Shown one piece after another: positions 49,434-58,977 of a stretch of 64,000 nt of DNA. The notes beneath the pieces were generated by a model. It was given only the letters and a program-made list of their open reading frames with translations. It searched no databases and had not been told where the DNA came from. Each line of letters starts with the position of its first letter. The first letter of the stretch is position 1. Source of the DNA: an uncultured Oscillospiraceae bacterium (GTDB lineage Bacteria > Bacillota > Clostridia > Oscillospirales > Ruminococcaceae); assembly GCA_934466475.1 (NCBI GenBank), contig CAKSLI010000003.1, positions 1 through 64,000 of the forward strand, in the 5' to 3' direction. The position numbers and the translations under genes are program-made.

Positions 49434-49990
49434 ATTATCTGCTCGAACGAATGCCGCAGGCTGTCCTGATAGACGGCAAAGCGGTACCCATAAACACGGA
49501 TTTCCGGGTGTGCCTCCGAGCTATTCAGGCTCTGGAGGACGAGCGGCTCATGGAGCACGAAAAGCTTACCGTGCTGCTGACTTTGCTCTACCCGGAACCG
49601 CCGCAGAACACAGCCCTTGCTATAAAGCAGGGGCTGAAATTCTTGAATCTTGGCGAGGAAGCCGACGCCTCAAAGCTGAAACAGCAGCAGGTGTACAGCC
49701 TTACGAAGGATTCAAGCTACATTTATACCGCGTTTAAAAGCACTTTCAACATTGATTTAAACTCGGTTGAATATCTTCACTGGTGGAAATTCCGCAGTCT
49801 TTTTGCCGATCTCGGCAGGGACTGCTTTTTTAATACACTAATAAGTCTGCGGTCGCGGCAGCAGTCGGGAAAGCTCACGGACAGCGAGAAAGAATTCGTC
49901 CGGAAGAATCCGGAGCTTATGTCGCTGTCTGAGCAAAAGCACAGCAGCGCCGTGCAGGACTTTATTTCAAAGATAGGAAGGAGGAGTTAA
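49430..49990 (+). CDS. Gp15-like protein (second tail chaperone slot)
   Basis: 186 residues. YLLERMPQAVLIDGKAVPINTDFRVCLRAIQALEDERLMEHEKLTVLLTLLYPEPP...YIYTAFKSTFNIDLNSVEYLHWWKFRSLFADLG is the pattern of bacteriophage Gp15, encoded between the first chaperone and the tape measure. The start is GTG 49430, overlapping the previous stop (GTGA), so translation is coupled rather than frameshifted. Confidence 0.82.
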   Translation: MNYLLERMPQAVLIDGKAVPINTDFRVCLRAIQALEDERLMEHEKLTVLLTLLYPEPPQNTALAIKQGLKFLNLGEEADASKLKQQQVYSLTKDSSYIYTAFKSTFNIDLNSVEYLHWWKFRSLFADLGRDCFFNTLISLRSRQQSGKLTDSEKEFVRKNPELMSLSEQKHSSAVQDFISKIGRRS

Positions 49991-49991
49991 T

Positions 49992-52900
49992 ATGTCACAG
50001 GCAGACGGATATGTGCGTATCGTCACGCGCAATGATACCTCTGAAGCTCAGCGTTCCACGGAACAGCTCGGAGATACCATACACGACGCGCTGGATACTT
50101 CTCCGGCGGACAATATGACGCAGGCTGTAAACGAAGTCCAGAGCGCCGCCGAACAGCTCAGCGATACCATGCAGAATTCCATGGACGCCGCCCCGGCACA
50201 GCAGATGGCTCAGGCTGTGAACAATGTTCAGAGCGCAGCGGAAAGCCTCGGCGAAGCTGTTCATGATTCGCTTGATACTGCACCAGCTCAACAGATGGCA
50301 AACGCGGTTATGAACGTTCAGGATTCCGCCGAACAGCTCGGCACCGCTATCACCGAAGCGACAGACACAACCCCGGCGGACAACATGACCGGCGCGGTCG
50401 GCGGGCTGAAAGACGGCATTTCTGACACTGGCGACGCCGCACTCAAAACCGGAGATATAATAAAGGCAAATCTGGTTTCGGAAGCTGTTACGCAGGGAAT
50501 TCAGAAACTTGGAGACGTCCTGAAAAACTCTGCTTCCCGAACAATTGAGATAGCGGACGGTCTGGACGGCTCGGTAAATAAAATCGCCGCTGCTACAAAT
50601 GCCAGCGCAGAGGAAATAGAGAAGCTGCGGTCTGCTGTCGAGCGGATCTATGGCGATAATTTCGGCGAGGGCTTCGAAGATATCGCAGACAGCATAGCGA
50701 AAATCAAGCAGAACCTCGGCGAGCTTGATGACAAGGAGCTTGTTGAGATTACAGAAAGTGCCTATGCCCTTAAGGATGTGTTTGACTACGACATAGCTGA
50801 AAGTTCCCGCGCGGTAAAGGCAATGATGGAGAACTTCGGTATTTCCGCTTCGGAAGCCTACGATTACATCGCCCGCGGTGCTCAGAACGGCCTTGATTAT
50901 TCCGGCGAGCTGCTGGACAACATCTCGGAATATTCCGTGCAGTTCAAGAAAATGGGGCTTTCCGCAAGCGATATGTTCACGATTTTCTCAACGGTGACGA
51001 GAATGGCGCGTGGAATCTTGACAAAATCGGCGATTCCGTAAAGGAGCTTGCGATACGCGTTATTGACGGCTCGGACACCAGCAAGCAGGGCTTTGAAGCT
51101 CTCGGATTTGAAGCCGACAGCATGGCGGAACGGTTTGCCGCAGGAGGCGTTTCCGCAAGAGTGGCTTTTCAGGAGGTCATAACAGCGCTTGCCGCCATGA
51201 CCGACCCCGTCGCCCAGAACACAGCCGGAATCAATCTCATGGGTACCATGTGGGAGGACATGGGAGCACAGGCGGTACTGGCGCTCGGGGATATCTCCGA
51301 CAGCGCATACGACTGCGCCGGCGCGATGGACGGTATCAAGGACGTAAATTACAGCAGTCTCTCAAACTCGCTGGATAATGTTAAGAGGCAGATAGACCTG
51401 CTTATCGAGCCTATCGGCGAAGAATTGATTCCAGTTATTGATGAGGCTGCGGATTCTGTTGCAGAGATAGCACAAAAAGGCGACCTGAAAGAGATAGCAG
51501 CCGGCGTCGGCAGCTTTGTTTCCGGTACCTTGTCATTTCTCCTGAAGAACATCAATCTCATAGCTTCGGCGGTCACCGGCGTTACCGCTTCGGTTATTGC
51601 GTTCAAGGCGGCAAGTGCATTGACAAAGGTAATAGCAAGCTGGCAGACTGCCGCTTTGCAGGTAACTCTTCTCGGAAATGCGCAGGGAGCGGCGGCTATT
51701 AAGACAGCTGCATTAAACGGCGAGCTTACAGCACAGGAGATAATCTACGGTGTTCTTAGCGGTAAACTGGATATTGCAACTGCAAAAGAAATTGCGTTAA
51801 ACACTGCGATGAGCATGAACCCCGCAGGAATAGTTGCCGCAGCAATCGGATTGCTTGCAACTGCGCTGACTGGATATGCCCTCCAAGCAGCTTCGGCGAC
51901 TGATGAAACACAAGATTTTTCAGCCGCACTTTCAGAAATGAAAAAAGCATATGATGATCAAATTGCTTCGGGAGAAGCAGAGCTTGTAATTCTTGAAAAG
52001 AAGGTCAAGAGATATGAGGAGTTGCGCACTCAGCTGAACCTAACAGCAGAAGAATCATCTGAACTCAAAGGATTAGCCAGTGATCTTCAGAGTGTATTTG
52101 GAGATTCAATTTCAGTAGTTGATTCGCTTACCGGAAGTTATAATTCATTGACAAAAGCCTATAACGATTATTCCACGGCTTTGCGGGCTAGTGTTATATC
52201 AGACGCTAAAAAGAGGCTTGCTTCTGATGCAGCAGATTCGCTCATTGAAATGCAAAAGGAATATGACGAGTTATGCAAGCAGATTGAAAATAAAGATTTT
52301 GATTTGCCCAATGGGTTTATGGGTGTTGGCGTTAACCAAGATGTTGTTGGAGAAAGCATTCTGCTAAGCAGAAAAAAACAGCTTGAGGAGGCAATGACGG
52401 AAGCAAATGCAATAATTGACGAGTATGTTAATTACAATGCATCTTACATGAACTCCAAACCTGACAGCGGCACAACTCCGGGGACAATCCCCAGCAGCAC
52501 ATCCACCTCCGGTGATTTCATGGACAATGAAAAGATGCTGGAGAAATTCAAGACGGAACGTGAATGGCTGAAATATGAGTATGAAATGGGCGAAATGGAA
52601 GCCTCGGATTATTACAGTTCGCTCCAGCGGATACGCGACCAGTATCTCAGCTACAACATAGATTCCGACGAGTATCGCAGCGCTTCGCTGGAAATCAAGA
52701 AGTATTACGACCAGCTCGCAGAGGAGGAAAAGAAAGCGTATGACGAGCGGCTCGCAGCGCAAAAGAAAGCCGCAGAGGAAGCTCAAAAAGCTGCGGATCA
52801 GGCAGCCGCAGACGCTATTGCCGCCCGAAAATCCGCCTACGCCGAAGATAAGTCCCAGCTCGAATTCAAACTGAGGACGAACCAGATCAGCGAGAAAAAA

Positions 52901-53848
52901 TACTACTCCGAGCTGGCGAAGATCAGGGACAGGTACCTCGACAAAAACTCCGCGGAATGGCGCAGCGCCTACCTTGAAACCTACGAATACAACCAGAAGA
53001 TAATTCAGGCGAACAAGGACGCTCTGGAGCAGCTTCTGAACGATACCAGCGATTCCACGCTGAACGCCCTGAACAAGATAGTTTCAGCCCGGGACAGCCT
53101 GACGACGAAGCTCACGGATTTCAACAAGACGTTCGAAAAGGTCACGGAAACTGTGCCGGAGACCGTTGCAGTCGCGGGAAAATTCACAATAACCACCGCC
53201 GAGCACGATGAGGAAACCTACAAGATGGGCGCGGACAGCATCGAAGACAATATCCGTATTCTTGAAGAATACGGCGATATACTGGACGCTCTCAAGGCTC
53301 GCGGCGCTGACGAAAGCACGCTTGATTCCATTCTCGGAATGGACATCGAGGAGGGCATGGAATTCGGCACCAAGCTGCTGAAAATGTCCGACCGGGAATG
53401 GAAAAGCTACTTCGACAGCCTTGAACGGCTCCATAAAACCGCCGCGGATATCTCCGCGAAATACTATCAGGATCAGGTGAACGACCTGAAGGAGAATTTT
53501 GTGGATAAGCTCCGGCAGGAGCTTGACGGGCTTGGAACGGATATGTACAAAGTCGGCGCAGATGTCGCTGCGGAGTTCGTCAAGGGCTGGAACGAATCCC
53601 TCGGGACGAAAGACCTTACCCTCGGCGAAATCATGCGGGCGGTCAGCGGAGGAACTCTTTCCACTGCCCCGACCGCCGCGCAGGGCATGACAGCCGCAGG
53701 GACTTCCTCGCTCGGCGGCGTGACAAAGATGATGTCCCAGATACTCAAAATCCCGGTGTATATCGGCACGAGCAAGCTGGAGGAGATAACGGTGGACGCG
53801 CTCAACGGCCGCATAATCCAGACCGGAAAGAACGTCCTGCTCACATAA
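49992..53848 (+). pseudogene. Tape-measure protein gene, frameshifted
   Basis: Two frames together encode about 1285 residues. Frame one runs from ATG 49992 to a stop at 51039-51041; the product continues in a second frame from about 50985 to 53848 (LNGDENGAWNLDKIGDSVKELAIRVIDGSDTSKQGFEALGF), so one base is missing near 50984-50990. The N-terminus has four about 34-residue repeats (AEQLxDxxxxxxDTxPAxxMxxAVxxVQ); the middle has hydrophobic segments (about 51540-51650 and 51800-51900), and the rest is coiled coil. The protein sets tail length. No slippery site or known programmed frameshift fits here, so it is a mutation or a sequencing error. Confidence 0.82.
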
Positions 53849-53860
53849 GGAGATGATAAT

Positions 53861-54223
53861 ATGCTTTGGTGGAACAGCGAACCTCTGCCGGTTCCGTCCC
53901 CGCCGATACAGTACGAAAACCGCATAGTCGAGGGCACGAACAGCGGGCAGACCCTCGGCGGGACATATTCCAAAAAGATAATCGCGCGAAAGGAAGATTT
54001 GCTTGTCAGGTGGGAGGGACTTTCCGCGGCGGAATGCGCGGTAATCGGAAAAATAAACAACAGCACCTACGGAAATCTGACGTTCTTCAGCCCGGCTGCC
54101 GGGAGGTTCGTCACGCGCGTTATGCACATCGAGAGCTTCACCGACGATATGTCCGAAGCAGTGCTCGACAGCGGGAAGCTGGACGGAACATTCAGTGTGA
54201 CCGTGCAGTTACGGGAGCGCTAA
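53861..54223 (+). CDS. Distal-tail-like protein
   Basis: 120 residues, strand-rich (LPVPSPPIQYENRIVEGTNSGQTLGGTYSKKIIARKEDLLVRWEGLSAAE...GNLTFFSPAAGRFVTRVMHIESF...SVTVQLRER). It sits between the tape measure and the baseplate hub, in the distal-tail slot, but is shorter than usual Dit proteins. RBS AAGGAGAT. Confidence 0.6.
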   Translation: MLWWNSEPLPVPSPPIQYENRIVEGTNSGQTLGGTYSKKIIARKEDLLVRWEGLSAAECAVIGKINNSTYGNLTFFSPAAGRFVTRVMHIESFTDDMSEAVLDSGKLDGTFSVTVQLRER

Positions 54224-54236
54224 AGGAGGCTTAAAC

Positions 54237-55466
54237 GTGGTTTTAATTACCTTTTCAAAGGCGGGAAAGGACGATATAATTCTTACGGAAAACGACCTGT
54301 TCAGCTTTGAATATCAGGATTCCTGCTTTTCCGGCGATGTCTTTGAGCTCGGCGGGAGCAATGCCCGGAAATTCCAGATAACCATAGACAACAACGGCAG
54401 GAGGTTCAGCCGCGGAACGTTCGCGAACTGCCGGGCGAAGCTGGAGCTGAACGGAAAGTTTTACGGGCTGTACAACACGGAGCTCCCCAAGCGCCGGAAC
54501 GGCGTGATAGAGCTTACCGCATACGACGACATGGTGAAGCTCGACACGGAATTCCCGACCGATTACACGTTCCCGCAGACGTTCTGGGCGGTGTACGCAC
54601 AGTGCGTTTTTGAAGCCGGGCTCGCTTCCGAGGTTTCGTTCGATAATGTCGTCCTGAACGGCGTATGGGACAACGGCATTATTTCGGCGGACTACACGCA
54701 GTACATATACGCGAATTCCTGCCGCAAGCTGGTGGCGGGAATGGCGGAATGGAACGGCGGATATGCTCACATCAACGCCGACAATAAGCTCCAGATAGAC
54801 AAGTTTTCGAAGGAAGTCAGCCGGGAATATTCCTCCGGGGAGCTGATGGAGCTTGATTACAGCGACGAGACCGTGACGTTCTCAAAGGTCAGGACGTCTC
54901 AGAAGAACAAGACCTACGAAATGGGCACGGGCGACGGCTACACGCTGGTGCTGAATAATCAGTACATCAGCTACGGGCTTTCCGACGAGAATTTCGAGCT
55001 GTATCTCACAAAAATATTCGAATATTACAGCGGATTCACGCTTACGCCGATGTTGTTTACGCTTGCCGAGCCTGACTTTGAGCTCAGAATCGGCGACAGA
55101 ATCAGGGTGTATGACGAGGAAGAGCAGATTTCGGTTTACGGAAATGTGTCCAAAATAGAGATAAGCGGAAATCTTTCCATGGTCGTGACCTGCGGAGGAT
55201 TCGACAGCGCGGGGAGCTCCAACAGCTTCACGCCCACGTCGTTCAGCCAGATACAGCAGAGCAAGCAGGAGGCTAAGGCGGAGGTTTCTGAGAATGCTGT
55301 ATATACCAAGAAAATCGCGTTCAAGGACGGCGGCTTCGCTCTGACATTCAGCGGTTCCGGCGGCGATGCCGTAAATGAATTCAGCGTTACTGAGAACAGC
55401 TCCGGAAACATCACCAAAATCACGAACACCACAGCCGGAAGGAGCATTGACATAACCTATGACTGA
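54237..55466 (+). CDS. Baseplate hub / tail-associated protein
   Basis: 409 residues. A first domain of hub type (LITFSKAGKDDIILTENDLFSFEYQDSCFSGDVFELGGSNARKFQITIDN...YGLYNTELPKRRNGVIELTAYDDMVKLD) and a later barrel (DFELRIGDRIRVYDEEEQISVYGNVSKIEISGNLSMVVTCGG) resemble gpD/Tal-like hub proteins. GTG start 54237 behind AAAGGAGG. Confidence 0.7.
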   Translation: MVLITFSKAGKDDIILTENDLFSFEYQDSCFSGDVFELGGSNARKFQITIDNNGRRFSRGTFANCRAKLELNGKFYGLYNTELPKRRNGVIELTAYDDMVKLDTEFPTDYTFPQTFWAVYAQCVFEAGLASEVSFDNVVLNGVWDNGIISADYTQYIYANSCRKLVAGMAEWNGGYAHINADNKLQIDKFSKEVSREYSSGELMELDYSDETVTFSKVRTSQKNKTYEMGTGDGYTLVLNNQYISYGLSDENFELYLTKIFEYYSGFTLTPMLFTLAEPDFELRIGDRIRVYDEEEQISVYGNVSKIEISGNLSMVVTCGGFDSAGSSNSFTPTSFSQIQQSKQEAKAEVSENAVYTKKIAFKDGGFALTFSGSGGDAVNEFSVTENSSGNITKITNTTAGRSIDITYD

Positions 55467-56025
55467 CGATTACAAAAAAGGGCTTATCACAGGACTCGCA
55501 ATGCAGCCGCTGTATGTAGCCGGCGCAGACTTGGTGAAATACGGCGCACACAATCTCCTGACAGACGCGGGAATCACGTTTGGGACGGAGTTCACAGAGT
55601 TCGCGATGAATGGTGAGAAGTGTCTGTGTTCCGTTAAGGAGTGCCAGGACAGCGTGAACTGGTGGTATAAGGCGGTTGGCGGACTCACGCTTAAATCCGG
55701 GTATATGTATAAGCTGACAGCAAGCAGGTTTGCGGGATACGGACGATTTGGCATCACCAATATGCCTGGATATCATCCTTTTTACAATGTCGGACGGAAT
55801 GCTTACGGAATATTTCCGTATGATCCCGCGGTGCCGTCTGATGGCGATAATCACCTGCTTCAGCGTGGCTGGTTGGAATCACAATTCTATGTCGGGCGTA
55901 ATAGCTCGGGATACGGTGTAGCGTCTACGACCGCGGAACTATGGCTGTGCACAGATTTACCGTACAACGGAGGCAAGGCGGCGCACAGCTTTGAAATGGC
56001 ACTTTTTGAGGAGGTAAAATCATGA
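55459..56025 (+). CDS. Tail fibre/baseplate accessory protein
   Basis: 188 residues, rich in G, Y and N, strand-type. Starts MTDDYKKGLITGLAMQPLYV, a beginning seen in clostridial phage tail proteins that lie before the fibre. Overlaps both neighbours (8 and 4 bp). Exact role unknown. Confidence 0.55.
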   Translation: MTDDYKKGLITGLAMQPLYVAGADLVKYGAHNLLTDAGITFGTEFTEFAMNGEKCLCSVKECQDSVNWWYKAVGGLTLKSGYMYKLTASRFAGYGRFGITNMPGYHPFYNVGRNAYGIFPYDPAVPSDGDNHLLQRGWLESQFYVGRNSSGYGVASTTAELWLCTDLPYNGGKAAHSFEMALFEEVKS

Positions 56026-57143
56026 CAAGCAAAACAATAACGCTTTCGGGCGAGGAAATCAAGGTGGAGTATTCCGGCGGATGTAATGCCTGGCTGCGCA
56101 ACGACGGCACGGCGGCGGTGTACGCTTCCGGAGCTCCGGGCATTACGGCGGGGGCTGACGAGGTGGTATCAATTCTGGCAGGAAAGGGTGCAGTGATTTA
56201 CGGCGCGAACGGCACGGTGTACCTGAAAGGAACCGGTTCGGTACAGCTTGTAGGCAGTGATTACAGCGAATGCCCTTTTTATGATTCCGCGGCTTCCGGC
56301 GGCTCGGGCGCGGACGATATCGCAAGAGCCGCTATTAAGGCGCACGGGGAGAATACGACGATACACGTCACCGCCACTGAAAAAGAAGTCTGGAACGGCA
56401 AGGCGGACAAATCAGATATTCCGGATAAGCTCCCTGCGAACGGCGGAAACGCAGACACGCTCGGCGGCAGGCACGAAAGCGACTTCGTTGAGAATATGCT
56501 TAATCAGGATATGCATTTTTCGCTTGTATGGGGCGACAGCAATTATATCACAAATCAGATAGACGCGGATATACCTGCTGTTCCTGCGCTTTCCAATTAT
56601 GTGTTCATTCTTGCGAAAAACGGCGAGGGAAAGGTAATGTCCGCGCTTGCAATAGGGGTAGATTACACTGAGAACATTTATGTTTATCAGTCCGGGGAGT
56701 GGAAAAAGATCAACGACAATGGCAACGCCGCAACGCTCGGTGGATTTTCCGCGGAAGATTTTGTACTTTCAGCGCACGACAATGCCTCGAATCAGATACA
56801 GATACCCGATAATGTGGACGTGCCGTTGTGGATCTCAGGCAATGCAAAGCTGTATACGCGATACTATTCGAATACATACAACACGGGTCTTACAAATATT
56901 CCGGGCGGAGATTCCAACGACTGGGTCTGGTATTACACTGACGGCTTAAATATCATCGCCACCGGAAATATGAGCAGGAAGGTATGGATTTCTGCGGTGA
57001 TAAATCAGGAGTTCCGCGGCTGGACGCAGATAAATTCCACCGATGCGGATACTCTTGGAGGAAAGTCCGTTGGAGATTTGGCACTGAAATCTGAGCTGAC
57101 CGCGCTGGAAGCAAGGATCGCGGCACTGGAGGGAGGCAAATAA
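56022..57143 (+). CDS. Tail fibre protein
   Basis: 373 residues. Three copies of the fibre motif NADTLGGRHESDF, AATLGGFSAEDF and DADTLGGKSVGDLA mark trimeric fibre repeats, and the end SELTALEARIAALEGGK is a trimerising coiled coil. The beta-rich regions between probably bind the host surface. Overlaps the amidase gene by 1 bp. Confidence 0.85.
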   Translation: MTSKTITLSGEEIKVEYSGGCNAWLRNDGTAAVYASGAPGITAGADEVVSILAGKGAVIYGANGTVYLKGTGSVQLVGSDYSECPFYDSAASGGSGADDIARAAIKAHGENTTIHVTATEKEVWNGKADKSDIPDKLPANGGNADTLGGRHESDFVENMLNQDMHFSLVWGDSNYITNQIDADIPAVPALSNYVFILAKNGEGKVMSALAIGVDYTENIYVYQSGEWKKINDNGNAATLGGFSAEDFVLSAHDNASNQIQIPDNVDVPLWISGNAKLYTRYYSNTYNTGLTNIPGGDSNDWVWYYTDGLNIIATGNMSRKVWISAVINQEFRGWTQINSTDADTLGGKSVGDLALKSELTALEARIAALEGGK

Positions 57144-57769
57144 TGAAAATAACCGAAAAAATCATACCTATAAACAAGTACAATCGTCCGGGAACCAAAT
57201 CAGTACCCGGACGAATCTGCGTTCATTACACTGGGCAGGCTGGGACGGACGCGGATAAGCTTGCTTTATTCTACAAGAATGTTGCGGCAGGGATGTTCCC
57301 GGGCAAGCCGAATAGCTGGACGAGCACTCAGTACATAATCGGGCTTGAAGGCAAGGTGATCCGAATAATTCCGGACAACGAGGTAGCTTACGCTGCAAGC
57401 GGTAAAAACGACGGAACGCTCCACATTGAGGTGTGCTATTCCAAAGCGGGCGGCGAGTTTGAGGAAGCGTCTGTTTCGGCTCTGCGGGAGCTGGTGCAGT
57501 ATCTTATGCAGAAGTACAATATTACGGCAGAAAAAGTGCTGCGGCACTATGACCTGACTGGAAAGTACTGCCCGTGGTTCTATGTTGACGAGAACCGCTG
57601 GGCAGTGCTGCATGAATACATAACAGCTCCCACGGTCAAGCTTAAAAAGCTGTATCGTGTTCAGGTGGGCGCATTCAGCAGCAAGGAGAATGCCGGGCTC
57701 TATATGAATAAGGTGAGAGCCGCAGGATTCAGTGGCGCTTTTATTGTGGAGGAGGATAATAATGCTTAA
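57143..57769 (+). CDS. Endolysin: N-acetylmuramoyl-L-alanine amidase with SPOR-like domain
   Basis: 208 residues. Amidase_2 fold with zinc ligands H28 (VHYTG), H135 (RHYD) and C143 (KYCPW); it cuts the lactyl-peptide bond of peptidoglycan to lyse the host. The C-terminus (LYRVQVGAFSSKENAGLYMNKVRAAGFSGAFIVEE, about 170-204) is a SPOR-type wall-binding repeat. The next gene is the holin. Confidence 0.92.
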   Translation: MKITEKIIPINKYNRPGTKSVPGRICVHYTGQAGTDADKLALFYKNVAAGMFPGKPNSWTSTQYIIGLEGKVIRIIPDNEVAYAASGKNDGTLHIEVCYSKAGGEFEEASVSALRELVQYLMQKYNITAEKVLRHYDLTGKYCPWFYVDENRWAVLHEYITAPTVKLKKLYRVQVGAFSSKENAGLYMNKVRAAGFSGAFIVEEDNNA

Positions 57770-57959
57770 TAAACTGTCAAAGCTCATTAATGTAAAGTCC
57801 ATTGTTACGCTGGTGCTTACAGGGGTGTTTTCCTACCTTGCCGTTACTGGTAAGATCGCAGTGGACAACTTTACGGATATGTTTCAGATAATCATGATTT
57901 TCTACTTCGGAACGCAGTCCGGAAAGGCTGAGGCTTCTTCTGTTTCTAAGTCCGAATAG
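57762..57959 (+). CDS. Holin
   Basis: 65 residues with two short hydrophobic stretches (KSIVTLVLTGVFSYLAVTG; FTDMFQIIMIFYFGTQSG) and a charged tail, the form of the small holins next to clostridial endolysins. It would open the membrane for the amidase. RBS GGAGGA; overlaps the amidase gene by 8 bp. Confidence 0.78.
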   Translation: MLNKLSKLINVKSIVTLVLTGVFSYLAVTGKIAVDNFTDMFQIIMIFYFGTQSGKAEASSVSKSE

Positions 57960-58062
57960 TTAGTTTGCCTGATTTGTGGACTTTGCACAAAACTGCAAAA
58001 CTGATTATAATTTATATACATAATTGTGCTTGGTTTCTGGAATGCGTTCTTTAATTCATGAT

Positions 58063-58086
58063 AAAACGGCTTTGTAGAGCCGTTTT
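58063..58086 (+). terminator. First late-operon terminator
   Basis: AAAACGGCT and AGCCGTTTT are complementary around a 6-nt loop, about 100 bp after the holin. Confidence 0.75.
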
Positions 58087-58096
58087 AATATAATTT

Positions 58097-58134
58097 AAAT
58101 CCGCCAGTGATTCGTTTCGCTGGCGGATTTTTTT
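58097..58134 (+). terminator. Second late-operon terminator
   Basis: AAATCCGCCAG pairs with CTGGCGGATTT and is followed by further Ts; tandem with the first terminator. Confidence 0.85.
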
Positions 58135-58184
58135 GTATTTCGCTTGTCAATTTTTTGCGTTTTGCGTGGCAGACAACATGAGGA

Positions 58185-58421
58185 GTTGTTGACGGAAGCG
58201 ATAGCGTTTTCAAGTCAACAACTAGCGACGCAAGGCTGGTCTGTCGTTAGTTTGGCACAAAATGTAACATCGCACTTATAGCAGGCGGTGATATTTTGTG
58301 CCAAATTAGCCCCTCTGACACACTCCCCCATCGGGGGAGACACGCCTTGCCAGGACGAATTGTGCAAGATGCAAGCAAGACACGTGCAAAATCCAATAAA
58401 TGGTCTTTGTGCGGTGTTGCC
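58185..58421. repeat. Inverted repeats at the right prophage boundary
   Basis: No gene is visible from 57960 to 58977. GTTGTTGAC/GTCAACAAC (58185-58193, 58214-58222) and the perfect 13-bp TTTGGCACAAAAT/ATTTTGTGCCAAA (58251-58263, 58293-58305) are followed by CTTTGTGCGGTGTTGCC (58405-58421), the inverted counterpart of the sequence at 25381-25397. Beyond it, 58422-58626 shows nothing recognisable. Confidence 0.5.
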
Positions 58422-58626
58422 TTAATTTAACCAAATAATAGTTTACCAAAGCACACTTGTCAAGAAGGTATATTCCTGCATTTTCCAGCAGGCGCTGACG
58501 CTGAAAATCAACGTATCGGCTTGGCAATTACGTCTCCGGCGATCAAATTTCCCGCTCCCGGCGCGGATCACTCCTGGAGAGGGTCTCAAACTGGCTGAAG
58601 TATTCCTGCGCGGCATATTGTTTTAT

Positions 58627-58856
58627 GGGAACCTCTAAAAACCGGTGTGAAAAGCAAAAATGGGCAGGGTGTGCCAGCTTCTAGGAAAGCCGACGAAGTA
58701 AGGCTGTATGCCTTACGAGGAGGTGCAACACGATGTTGCAGAGCGAAATAACCGGGCGACGGCATGGACGCCGTCGCATCAGAAATTTCGCTTGTTGACA
58801 GACGAAGATGGTGCGCACTGCTCATTTTCGATCACATGGGTTTTTTAGAGGTGACC
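58627..58856. mobile_element. MITE-like element, copy 2 (230 bp)
   Basis: Left end GGGAACCTCTAAAAACC (58627-58643), right end complementary to GGTCACCTCTAAAAAACC (58839-58856), flanked by TTAT on both sides (58623-58626, 58857-58860). The interior is the inverted version of copy 1 at 17348 (shared blocks around TGCCTTACGAGGAGGTGCAA and CGACGGCATGGACGCCGTCG), with the two ends more diverged. No gene inside. Confidence 0.87.
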
Positions 58857-58883
58857 TTATAAAAACAGACACATATAAAAGCA

Positions 58884-58916
58884 AAACAGGCTCCTCTCGT
58901 TATCAGGAGCCTGTTT
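58884..58916 (-). terminator. Terminator of the pilus operon
   Basis: AAACAGGCTCCT and AGGAGCCTGTTT are perfect complements around a 9-nt loop, downstream of the last pilus gene. Confidence 0.85.
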
Positions 58917-58977
58917 GTTGCTTAATTTATTCCATAGAGGTCTTTTTTACTTTGCCTGTACAAAAACTCCGGTTTTA

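Larger units (their letters stand above)
25381..58421. mobile_element. Transposable (Mu-like) prophage with siphovirus structural genes
   Basis: About 33 kb. Left module: LexA-like repressor, Cro-like protein, MuA transposase, MuB ATPase, GemA and Mor homologues. Right module: DUF3486, TerS/TerL, portal, head, tail, fibre, amidase and holin of Gram-positive siphophage type. No site-specific integrase is present. The proposed limits are the inverted sequences GGCAATACCGCACAAAG (25381-25397) and, on the other strand, GGCAACACCGCACAAAG (58405-58421). No matching target duplication was found beside them, so the exact ends are uncertain by a few hundred bases. Confidence 0.85.

Noticed and set aside
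50960..51010. Programmed -1 frameshift in the tape-measure gene
   Set aside because: No X-XXY-YYZ heptamer in the right frame, and tape-measure genes are not known to use one; programmed shifts occur in the chaperone genes upstream, which here are separate overlapping genes.
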